Assembly (NCBI GenBank): GCA_034437455.1
Contig: DAOTUB010000065.1
Coordinates: forward strand, 1-8,633
DNA: 8,633 nucleotides
Direction: 5' to 3'
From: DAOTUB01 sp034437455
GTDB lineage: Bacteria > Chloroflexota > Anaerolineae > B4-G1
A program made the position numbers and the translations under genes. The stretch's first letter is position 1, and each line of letters begins with the position of its first letter. The notes under the pieces were generated by a model. That model was not told the origin of the DNA, did not search any database, and saw only the letters and a list, made by a program, of their open reading frames with translations. Positions 1-5,754 of this stretch are shown here, in pieces.

Positions 1-109
1 TAATTAGCACGGACTTCACCTTTGGGGTAGAAGCCCAACCCCCGTTGGGCGGTTCTGACCCTCAAACGGCCAACAGGGGTTGGCCTACTACCCTAATCCG
101 TGTTATTTA
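1..109. repeat. Palindromic repeat able to fold as a branched (cloverleaf-like) structure
   Basis: The block is built from nested inverted repeats. The outer arms (1-13 and 97-109) match at 11 of 13 positions. An inner pair, GGGTAG (25-30) and CTACCC (88-93), encloses two perfect hairpins, each with a 7-bp stem and a 4-nt loop: GCCCAAC/GTTGGGC at 33-50 and GGCCAAC/GTTGGCC at 68-85. No reading frame fits it. It resembles a REP/BIME-like or miniature palindromic intergenic element rather than a simple terminator. Family identity is unknown, and a left part beyond the window edge cannot be excluded. Confidence 0.6.
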
Positions 110-143
110 GATGACAAGGGGGCAGGGTAACAAAGTGAGGTGG

Positions 144-167
144 GGCTTGGATTTGGCAATCCAAGCC
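144..167. other. Strong stem-loop upstream of the ligase-like gene
   Basis: A perfect 10-bp stem (GGCTTGGATT at 144-153 paired with AATCCAAGCC at 158-167) closes a TGGC tetraloop. No T-run follows on either strand, so it is not a classical intrinsic terminator. It lies 55 bp upstream of the ATG at 223, within the likely 5' untranslated region. It could be an RNA leader structure or a third hairpin of the adjacent repeat block; the sequence does not decide. Confidence 0.5.
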
Positions 168-222
168 GAGCAGAGCAGGTATGTTATTCCCTTTCTAAAT
201 CCTTTTCAGGAAAGCAACTTTA

Positions 223-933
223 ATGGAATCTGAACAATTCACACTTCCGCACCGGGCAGCGGCCATAGTCGCGAGGGGCGAGATATGGCTGCTTTTGATT
301 CTCTACGCCTGGTTCGTGATCTCTGACGATGTGCCCCTGATCGGCCTTGCCGCGCTGGGGCTGGTCTGGATCACCCGCTGGGCGACGACGGGGCACTTGA
401 CGACGACCACGCCTATGGGCCCGCTCATGCTGGCGCTGCTGCTCCTGATGCCCCTCAGCTTGCTCATTTCCGTGGACCTGACGCTGACCCGACCGAAGGT
501 CTACGGCGTGGTGTTGAGCGTGGCCTTCTTCTACGCCGTGGTCAACCGGCTCCGCACCCGGCGGGATATACAGCTTGGCGCCTGGATTCTGGTGCTGGGC
601 AGCCTGGCAATCGCCCCGCTGGAAATTCTGATGACGAATTGGTCCGGAGGCGGGAACCCGATACTCCCCTTACCCCCGGTCTACCGACACCTGCCCCGCC
701 TGATGCACAAAATCCCCCGCGCCCCCGGCGGCGGCTTCAATCCCAACGGCACGGGGGGGACCCTGATTTTCCTGATCCCCCTGCTGGTCAGCCTCCTCTG
801 GGAGCGCGAGAGGATGGAGCTCCCTCTGGAGGGCCGTCTTTGGGGTAGTGTTCAAAAACTGCCCCTTTTGGATACTTTTTCAGCTTGGTTCATTGGACAC
901 TTTGCTCCAAGCTGTTCGCAGTATAAGGAATGA
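223..933 (+). pseudogene. O-antigen ligase/polymerase-like membrane protein, N-terminal fragment
   Basis: The frame opens at ATG 223 with a weak AGGAAA ahead of it. It encodes a very hydrophobic protein with about six membrane segments, near residues 21-33, 36-53, 65-85, 93-107, 116-135 and 179-193. The glycine-rich GGGFNPNG stretch at residues 169-176, just before a membrane helix, resembles the G-F-x-P-N region of Wzy/WaaL-type O-antigen ligases, integral inner-membrane enzymes that ligate or polymerise surface polysaccharide. Such proteins usually have 10-12 helices and over 400 residues. Here the family-like sequence stops near residue 207 (about base 842), where the 290-bp inverted-repeat element starts. 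The last ~29 codons read through that element to the stop at 931-933. The periplasmic loop and C-terminal half are absent, so it is almost certainly non-functional. Family assignment is by overall character and one motif. Confidence 0.6.
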
Positions 934-1132
934 TGGACACATTCCGTCAGAGCAAAATCGCCAAACTTTGGGCTCAAAACCGGAGTTTTGCTCTCATTTT
1001 CAGCCTTCAGAGTCCTAAATCTGCCTCGGTTGGCCTTTATCGGGTATCAAGAGGGTCTGACGGAATGTCCAGTGTTTGAGCAAAAGTGTCCAGTGCAGAT
1101 CTTGGCACATTTGTTCGGTTTGAGCACTACCC
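843..1132. mobile_element. 290-bp inverted-repeat element (MITE-like or internally deleted IS) at a deletion joint
   Basis: Three blocks occur at one end and, inverted and in mirror order, at the other. The terminal block is GGGTAGTGTTCAAA (843-856) against TTTGAGCACTACCC (1119-1132), 13 of 14 matching. The middle block is TGGACACTTTGCTC (894-907) against GAGCAAAAGTGTCCA (1078-1092). The inner block is TGGACACATTCCGTCAGA (934-951) against TCTGACGGAATGTCCA (1056-1071). About 105 bases separate the inner arms, with no coding capacity of their own. Repeated TGGACAC-type blocks recall IS21-family ends, where the transposase binds several sites, but this is resemblance only. No direct target duplication is seen: the left flank is the ligase-like gene and the right flank is tniB. 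Confidence 0.6.
949..994. other. Hairpin in the centre of the 290-bp element
   Basis: AGAGCAAAA (949-957) pairs perfectly with TTTTGCTCT (986-994) across a 28-nt loop. On the plus strand the second arm carries TTTT within the stem rather than after it, so terminator function is doubtful. It may simply be part of the element's end architecture. Confidence 0.35.
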
Positions 1133-1818
1133 AAGTTTTGGGTGATCCCGCTGCCAATCGCGGCACGTTGTGGTCTATGAACTCGCGATTGGTCCATTTC
1201 ATCCGGACATGTGAGGTGCAGATGATCATTCTGGATGATTTCCACCATCTGATCGACAAAGAAACCAATCGTGTTCTGGGCAAGGTCTCCGACTGGCTCA
1301 AAGTGCTCATCAAAGAGACAAACATCCCTTTTCTGGTGGTGGGCGTGGAAGGGACAGTCAAACGCATCCTGGATACGAATGCTCAACTTTCTCGTCTGTT
1401 CGCCATTCGTGAGACATTGCATCCTTTCCGATGGGATATCCAGAACCCCGAGACGATCAAGGAGTTCATGACGTTTGTTGCCTTTGCAGAGCGCCTGATT
1501 GGCGTCCGTTTGACCGAAGAGATCGAGCGCGAGGATCTACTTTACAGAATGTACTATGCCACAGATGGGATTGTGGGCAACGTGATGAATCTATTACGCT
1601 ACGCCGTCGCGCTTGCCCAACAGCGAGAGGCAAACGTCCTCACACTGGAAGTGCTCACGGCAGCTTTCAATATGCGACTGGCCGAGCATATGCACAAGAG
1701 AAGCCCCTTTCTCCCTTCTGACGATCCTGCAACGTCGCTGTCTCCCCAGTCGCCCGAACCCAAAAGCCCTCTAGCAGGAAACGACTTATCCGCATCTGAT
1801 GTGTTGACGACCCAATAG
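988..1818 (+). pseudogene. tniB: TniB/TnsC-type AAA+ transposition ATPase, 5'-truncated (no Walker A)
   Basis: TniB/TnsC proteins are AAA+ ATPases that bind target DNA and activate the TniA/TnsB transposase. Recognisable family sequence starts only at about base 1136 (LGDPAANRGT, frame residues 51-60). It runs through the Walker B strand and acidic pair (MIILDDFHHLI, 79-89, D83-D84), the sensor-1-like segment (IPFLVVGVEG, 113-122) and the QLSRLF arginine region (133-138) to a proline/serine-rich tail. The ~80-100 residues that should precede this, including the Walker A GxxxxGKT loop, are missing. Codons 1-48 are read from the 290-bp element. The frame ends at TAG 1816-1818, 13 bp before tniQ, as in intact tniABQ operons. 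A chimeric product could start at ATG 988 but could not bind ATP normally. Family assignment is confident; its pseudogene status is inferred from the missing half. Confidence 0.85.
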
Positions 1819-1831
1819 AAGAAGGGCACTT

Positions 1832-2977
1832 GTGGACATCTCCTTGTGTCGTCCTTTGCTATGCAGAGTCTCGTTGCTGCCAGACGAGTTACTGGGGTCT
1901 TACCTGGCTCGCCTGGCAGCAGCCAACTGCTACGAACCATCTTCAATACTCACCCGGTTGTGCAGCAAATATCTTGCTGGCCTCGGACTGCGAGACAACC
2001 TGGCACACCCTAAACATCCTGAAACCTATGATATATTGGCATCGCTTGGTTGTCTCACCCCTCGCGAGTTAGCCAATGCATCCGTCCATTACTTTGCTCA
2101 GGCACCCATTTTGGCCAAGATGGAGAACTCCAGCATCTACCTTTCGGACGGTGCCTCTTTTCAACTCTTGGACTCACGAATTCGTTCAAGATACCTGTTA
2201 CGTGATCATCACGTCCAGTTATGCCCCGATTGCCTGCGAGAATTAGCTTATCACCGCCTTAATTGGACACTCACAGATGTTTTGGTATGCCTGAAGCATC
2301 AACGCTTGTTGCTCGATCATTGCCCAGACTGCCACGCCTGGGTGCGAATCCAGGATGTTGTGCGATGCCAATGCAGCAAGTGCGGTGCGGACTTGACCGA
2401 CGCAACAACCGACGATTTCCTGGAGCCCTTCGGCGTGTTTGCACAGAGAATCATCCGGGCGTGGTGGGGGCTGGATGTGCTGGAGGCAGACAATGTGGCC
2501 TGGAAACCACCTGATCAAAAGGTGTATGTCTTGCATCGATTGTTCGAGACGTTACTGGATTCAATCAAGGCAGAAACATCCGTTGCCCGAACACCGCTGG
2601 ACCGGTACAAAGTTCAATTACGGGCTTTCAAAGCGCTGACAGATTGGCCCAAGGGATTTTGCGACTTTCTACGGGGACGCCTGGAGCACGAGGTGCGGAT
2701 ACATAGCTGCCGTTGTTGGTGCGATTTCAGCAGGCCTGTCTATCTGAGAAACGATTCGTCGTTTGCTTTCTGGATATGCGGGATCCAAAATTGGCCCGGG
2801 TTTGGCTTTATTCAAGAAGCCGTGGATCGCTTCTTAGCGAAGAACAACGTTGAGGTCCACGCTGATTCCTGGAGCAATCGTATTCTTGTCGAAGCCGACG
2901 AGGAACTTCAGAGGATTGCGCGTCCTATTGCCCAAAGGGCGATGGAGCGTGTGTCGAAGATTGTGGAGAGATTGTGA
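1832..2977 (+). CDS. tniQ: TniQ family transposon target-selection protein
   Basis: TniQ (related to TnsD) helps choose the target for TniA/TniB transposons, linking a target site or guide complex to the AAA+ ATPase. The 381-aa product has the typical N-terminal segment LLPDELLGSYLARLAAAN (residues 15-32). Two zinc-binding knuckle groups follow: C131-x2-C134 with C153-x2-H156, and C164-x2-C167 with C181-x2-C184. The C-terminal ~190 residues are less conserved and contain a second cysteine cluster (CRCWC, 293-297). The start is GTG 1832, preceded by GAAGGG at suitable spacing and 13 bp after the tniB stop, indicating translational linkage. It is the only complete gene of this transposon. With transposase lost and TniB lacking Walker A, it has no evident partner here; selective retention or simple slow decay are both possible. 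Confidence 0.88.
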   Translation: MDISLCRPLLCRVSLLPDELLGSYLARLAAANCYEPSSILTRLCSKYLAGLGLRDNLAHPKHPETYDILASLGCLTPRELANASVHYFAQAPILAKMENSSIYLSDGASFQLLDSRIRSRYLLRDHHVQLCPDCLRELAYHRLNWTLTDVLVCLKHQRLLLDHCPDCHAWVRIQDVVRCQCSKCGADLTDATTDDFLEPFGVFAQRIIRAWWGLDVLEADNVAWKPPDQKVYVLHRLFETLLDSIKAETSVARTPLDRYKVQLRAFKALTDWPKGFCDFLRGRLEHEVRIHSCRCWCDFSRPVYLRNDSSFAFWICGIQNWPGFGFIQEAVDRFLAKNNVEVHADSWSNRILVEADEELQRIARPIAQRAMERVSKIVERL

Positions 2978-3018
2978 GACACGGCCTAAAGAGTGATCCA
3001 GGTGTCTGGGGATAGGTT

Positions 3019-3106
3019 AGTCTCAAGAACTTTGAAGTAAGAGTCTCAAAAATTGTGAAATACAGTCTCACGAAGTATGAAATGAGTCTCAAAAACTATG
3101 AAATCC
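3019..3106 (+). repeat. Four ~22-bp direct repeats, transposase-binding sites of the transposon right end
   Basis: Units start at 3019, 3042, 3064 and 3085 (spacing 23, 22 and 21 bp). Each begins AGTCTCA and continues with the pattern (a/c)(a/g)A(a/c)nTnTGAA(a/g)T. The last three end in GAAAT, while the first ends in GAAGT. Arrays of this size next to the terminal TGT/ACA are the TnsB/TniA-binding sites of Tn7-like elements. The tract is AT-rich compared with its surroundings. The terminal segment (3107-3129) carries CTCATGGTGTTTTTGACA and may contain a degenerate copy. The units are too short, and lack spacers, for a CRISPR array. Confidence 0.75.
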
Positions 3107-3123
3107 TACATCTCATGGTGTTT

Positions 3124-3152
3124 TTGACAACTCTTTTATTATCGTGTAAAAT
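3124..3152 (+). promoter_or_regulatory. Sigma-70-type promoter straddling the transposon right end
   Basis: A perfect -35 box TTGACA (3124-3129) is followed by exactly 17 bp and a -10 box TAAAAT (3147-3152) with five of six consensus bases. The -35 falls inside the inferred transposon terminus, while the spacer and -10 are in flanking DNA. Transcription would start near 3159 and read outward through the small ORF at 3230 and the recombinase at 3380. Promoters formed by mobile-element ends are well known; this one is predicted from sequence only. Confidence 0.6.
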
Positions 3153-3229
3153 ATTCGTAGAATAGATCTTCTCAGGTGCAAATAACGGATTTTCCTCAAA
3201 AAACAGGCTTCTGGAAGGAGTTAAGGGAG

Positions 3230-3355
3230 ATGAAATACGCCGCAGAAAATTTCAGCGCAGCTAAAGAGATACTTGTACGGTGCTCATACCACGAAGACTT
3301 GGCGCACGAGATCGCAGCTGACACGCTCATATTGCCATTACTGATGACCCGATAA
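3230..3355 (+). CDS. Small hypothetical protein (41 aa) upstream of the recombinase
   Basis: The ATG at 3230 is preceded by a good ribosome binding site (AAGGAG at 3215-3220, 9-nt spacing). The frame runs 41 codons to TAA 3353-3355. The product is a soluble, mildly acidic mix with a likely amphipathic helix in its first half (AAENFSAAKEILVRC) and a hydrophobic C-terminal stretch (TLILPLLM). I recognise no family. It lies 24 bp upstream of the recombinase start, on the same strand and behind the same predicted promoter, so cotranscription is likely. It could be a leader peptide, a small regulatory partner of the recombinase, or the residue of a longer gene. The ribosome binding site is the main argument that it is translated. 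Confidence 0.4.
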   Translation: MKYAAENFSAAKEILVRCSYHEDLAHEIAADTLILPLLMTR

Positions 3356-3379
3356 GAGGAAAATCGAGGAGGATGCTCA

Positions 3380-4234
3380 ATGACCTGGACTGAAGCCGTC
3401 AACGCCTATCTCAGTACCCATCGGGAAGCCACCGCTCGCCGCTATCGCAGCGTCTTGGAGGAATTCGCAGCGTGGTATCGGCAGAGCTACGGCGAGGAGC
3501 CAGAACCTGCGCTCCTGACTGACGAGGAGGCAAGGGAGTGGCGGGCCTACCTCACCGGTGTGAAGAAACACTCTGCCTCCACAGTCAACGTGAAGCTGGC
3601 CGCTATCAAGGGGTTGGCCCGCTCCTGTGGCGTGCGGCTGGAGGTCAAGGGCGTGCGCAAAGTCGAGAGACCGATCGAGACCCTCTCGGGGCGCGAACTG
3701 GGGCGACTGATGCGAGTGGTGGAGAACCACCGGTGGGGTCCTGGATGGCTGCGTCTGCGCAATGCTGCGATGGTCGCGTTAATGGCCAGGGCGGGTTTGC
3801 GGGTAGGGGAATTGGTGGCCCTCGACCACGGGGACGTCGAACTCAACAAGCGTTCGGGCTGGGTGACGATCCGGGAGGGGAAGGGGCTCAAGGAGCGGCA
3901 CGTACCGCTGTCGCTTCAGGCGCGCAAGGCGCTGGCGGCTTATCTGAAGGAGCGGCCAGAGACGGAAACTCCCGCACTCTTTCTCTCCAAAGGATGGCAG
4001 CGGTTGGACGAGCGCCCTGTGCAACGGATGGTCAAGAGCGCGGCGCAGCGAGCGGGGATCGAGCAGGACGTGACGCCGCATATTCTGAGACATTTTTTCG
4101 CCACACGTTTCTTGCGCAAGGGCGGTGACCTGGTCACATTGCGAGACATCCTGGGACACGCTAACCTGACCACGACTTCTCGCTACTTGCATTCCGACGC
4201 GGCGAGGATGCAGGAGATGATCGAGGAGTTGTGA
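3380..4234 (+). CDS. Tyrosine recombinase/integrase (XerC/D-like)
   Basis: A 284-aa site-specific recombinase that would cut and rejoin DNA through a covalent phosphotyrosine intermediate. Residues 3-90 form the SAM-like core-binding domain (TWTEAVNAYLSTH at the start, then the TVNVKLAAIKGL helix). Residues 100-284 form the catalytic domain with the full active-site set: R141 (AGLRVGEL), K168 (EGKGLKERHVPL), H234 and R237 (HILRH), H260 (LGHANL) and nucleophile Y269 (SRYLH). Length and layout match simple Xer-type or phage/transposon integrases. The start at ATG 3380 follows GAGGAGG (3366-3372) with 7-nt spacing. It converges with the radical SAM gene, whose stop is 28 bp away. No attachment-site repeats or excisionase were identified, so whether it is a chromosome-dimer resolvase, an integron-like enzyme or the integrase of a lost element is open. 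All catalytic residues are intact. Confidence 0.92.
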   Translation: MTWTEAVNAYLSTHREATARRYRSVLEEFAAWYRQSYGEEPEPALLTDEEAREWRAYLTGVKKHSASTVNVKLAAIKGLARSCGVRLEVKGVRKVERPIETLSGRELGRLMRVVENHRWGPGWLRLRNAAMVALMARAGLRVGELVALDHGDVELNKRSGWVTIREGKGLKERHVPLSLQARKALAAYLKERPETETPALFLSKGWQRLDERPVQRMVKSAAQRAGIEQDVTPHILRHFFATRFLRKGGDLVTLRDILGHANLTTTSRYLHSDAARMQEMIEEL

Positions 4235-4262
4235 GAGCAATTACTCTGTGGCTCCATCCATT

Positions 4263-5351
4263 TCATCTCGTACTTCTCCGATGGGTCTTCCACCCCCTGC
4301 GGGTCTTGCGCACGGCCCACTCCCATCCCACTCCGGCGATCTCCTGACCGCATTGCGGGCAGCGACCTTCGGGCGTGACGTGGCAGCGTACTGGGTGCAG
4401 TAGATCCCGGCCGATCAATGTAGCGCCACAGCCAGGGCAATAGGTCTGATCGCCGGGATGGTCCCTCACATTTCCCACGTAGACGTAATGGAGGCCGGCC
4501 TCGATACCAATTTCCCGCGCCCGCTCCAGCATCGAGACCTTCGTGGGCGGCGCGTCGAAGCGATAGGCCGGGTAGTAGCGGGTCACGTGCCACGGCGTCG
4601 CCGGCCCCAGTTCGGCCCTGATGCGTTCCGCGATCGTTCGCAGCATCTCCTCCTCGTCGTTCACGCCTGGGATCACCAGCGTGGTAATCTCAACCCAGAT
4701 GCCGCGTTCCCGCGCGCGTCGACAGTTGCGCCACGCCATCTCGACGTCGGCCTTGCAGTAGCGCCGCACGGTCTCTGTATCTCCCTTCACGTCCACGTTC
4801 ATCGCGTCCAGCCCAGCATTGATGAGCAGATCGAGCGCCGCCTCTGCCATATAGCCGTTGGTGACGAACGTGTTGTAGAGACGGGCCTCGCGCGCCAGCG
4901 GGAAGACGTCGAGCGACCACTCCAGACTTAACGTCGGCTCGTTGAAGCTGATGGACGTCCCCTGACAACCTCGCTTCCGGGCTTGCTCGACGAATGCTTG
5001 CGGCGCGATGAATTCCCCGCCTGACAGCGGCTTTTTCGAGATATGCCAGTTCTGGCACCAGGGGCAGGCAAAGTTGCACGACCACGAGCCGGCGGTGAGC
5101 GCTACCGAGCCCGGATAGAAGTGGTAGAGCGGTTTCTTCTCGATGGGGTTGCAGGAGAGTGACGAAACCGCCCCGTAAATCAGGGTGTAGAGAGTACCGT
5201 CGCGGTTTTCCCGCGTGCGGCACCAGCCTCGCTCCCCTTCTGCGATGAGACAGCGTCGCTCACAGGTCAGGCAGGCGGTGACGTCATCGCAGACTTCTTG
5301 GAGTCGAGCCTCGCGGACAGATGGCGTATGAAGGAGGCCAGGGCCAGCAGC
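4263..5351 (-). pseudogene. amrS: AmmeMemoRadiSam-type radical SAM enzyme (AmrS family), start codon lost
   Basis: The open frame from 5351 has the AmrS layout. Counting from 5351, there is an N-terminal cysteine group CLTCERRC (27-34) with C44, then the conserved YGAVSSL...NPIEKKPLYHF segment (59-78). The radical SAM motif CNFACPWC follows (C92, C96, C99; bases 5055-5078), then SFNEPTLS, a TIM-barrel region including NVDVKG and TLVIPGVND, and a C-terminal double-cysteine module (CPGC...CPQC). Such enzymes bind a [4Fe-4S] cluster and cleave S-adenosylmethionine; AmrS is typically encoded with AMMECR1 and MEMO1 homologues, and its reaction is not settled. No ATG, GTG or TTG lies in frame between the upstream stop (5352-5354) and an internal ATG at 4850, which is past the cluster. 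The family-like sequence starts about where MFS sequence ends (~5330), so a deletion removed the start plus a few residues at most. Expression would need a non-canonical start; a sequencing or assembly error is an alternative. Confidence 0.75.
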
Positions 5352-5572
5352 TTATCGCGGGCGTAGCGGTCGTACAGGTAGCCCCAGACCGGGTAGAGCA
5401 AGGAGGCGACGATGATGGCCAGGCTGGATACCGCCCCCATCTGGGCCTCGTTGATGCCAAAGTCCTCCATGATGGACGTGGTGAGGGGGCCGATGAGCAG
5501 CTTGTCGGCCTGATGGAGGAGCAGAAACAGGAAGAACACGAACGCGACGAACCAGCGATAGCGAGAGCTCAT
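5267..5572 (-). pseudogene. MFS transporter, N-terminal fragment
   Basis: The start at ATG 5572 has GGAG at 5-nt spacing. Residues 1-81 are the beginning of a Major Facilitator Superfamily transporter: a first membrane helix (about 7-20, WFVAFVFFLFLLLH), the loop DKLLIGPLTTSIMEDFGI, and a second helix (45-66). The signature motif A then reads G64-x3-D68-R69-x2-R72, followed by the start of helix 3 (LLALASF). MFS proteins have about 12 helices and 400 or more residues. After F81 (base ~5330) the frame runs into the radical SAM gene out of phase and stops 20 codons later with no transporter character. The remainder was therefore deleted in the event that removed the radical SAM start. Substrate cannot be deduced. 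No function is expected from a two-helix fragment. Confidence 0.75.
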
Positions 5573-5754
5573 AGTGTCTCCATAGTAATTTGACGCCTAT
5601 CCCCTCGATTTAGTGGACAGAGAGTCAAGCAAAGGGTAGGTTCATACTCGTGTTCTCCAGCAGTTCCAACACTAACTCCAGTCCTTGCCCATACGTTTCG
5701 TTAACGCCTCCGTTCCACGCTCAGGGTAACAGGGCGAAAATCGCGAGGTATCGA
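5573..5754. other. Intergenic stretch with a possible short gene remnant
   Basis: This gap separates the broken transporter from the pRiA4b ORF-3 gene. On the minus strand a short frame without a start codon (about 5634-5720) reads NETYGQGLELVLELLENTSM and ends at TGA just after LPFA. It is followed by TGTCCACTAAATCGAGGGG (minus strand, about 5607-5625), a sequence reminiscent of IS3-type termini. This may be the tail of a decayed insertion sequence, but I cannot support a family. The ribosome binding site for the transporter start (5577-5581) lies at its left edge. No tRNA, strong hairpin or terminator was found. Confidence 0.2.

Larger units (their letters stand above)
1133..3129 (+). mobile_element. 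Right-hand remnant of a Tn7/Tn5053-superfamily transposon
   Basis: The segment contains truncated tniB, complete tniQ and a repeat-bearing right end, in the order typical of tniA-tniB-tniQ elements. The transposase gene (tniA/tnsB), the first part of tniB and the left end are missing, and the 290-bp inverted-repeat element occupies the break. I place the outer boundary at 3129 because the reverse complement there begins TGTCAAAAAC, a TGT-starting terminus as in this superfamily. No 5-bp target duplication can be tested without the left end. With no transposase it cannot move by itself, though its right end could in principle still be recognised. No Cas gene, CRISPR repeat or resolvase (tniR) is in the remnant. 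Confidence 0.75.

Noticed and set aside
20..848. Exact 11-bp repeat CTTTGGGGTAG at 20-30 and 838-848 as a direct-repeat boundary
   Set aside because: Eleven-base repeats are expected by chance in a window of this size and no further flanking similarity extends them.
3019..3106. Regularly spaced repeats as a CRISPR array
   Set aside because: The units are ~22 bp and contiguous, with no unique spacers, they are imperfect, and they lie next to tniQ at a transposon terminus, so transposase-binding sites fit better.
1133..3129. CRISPR-associated transposon (CAST)
   Set aside because: TniB and TniQ occur in CASTs, but there is no Cas12k, Cascade gene, tracrRNA or CRISPR repeat between tniQ and the right end; TniQ alone is not evidence of RNA guidance.
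4235..4262. Bidirectional terminator between the convergent recombinase and radical SAM genes
   Set aside because: Only a 4-bp stem (AGAG/CTCT) with a 6-nt loop and no T-run is present, too weak to call.
4690..5223. 177-codon minus-strand frame
   Set aside because: It is an out-of-phase shadow of the radical SAM gene, whose frame carries the CxxxCxxC cluster motif.
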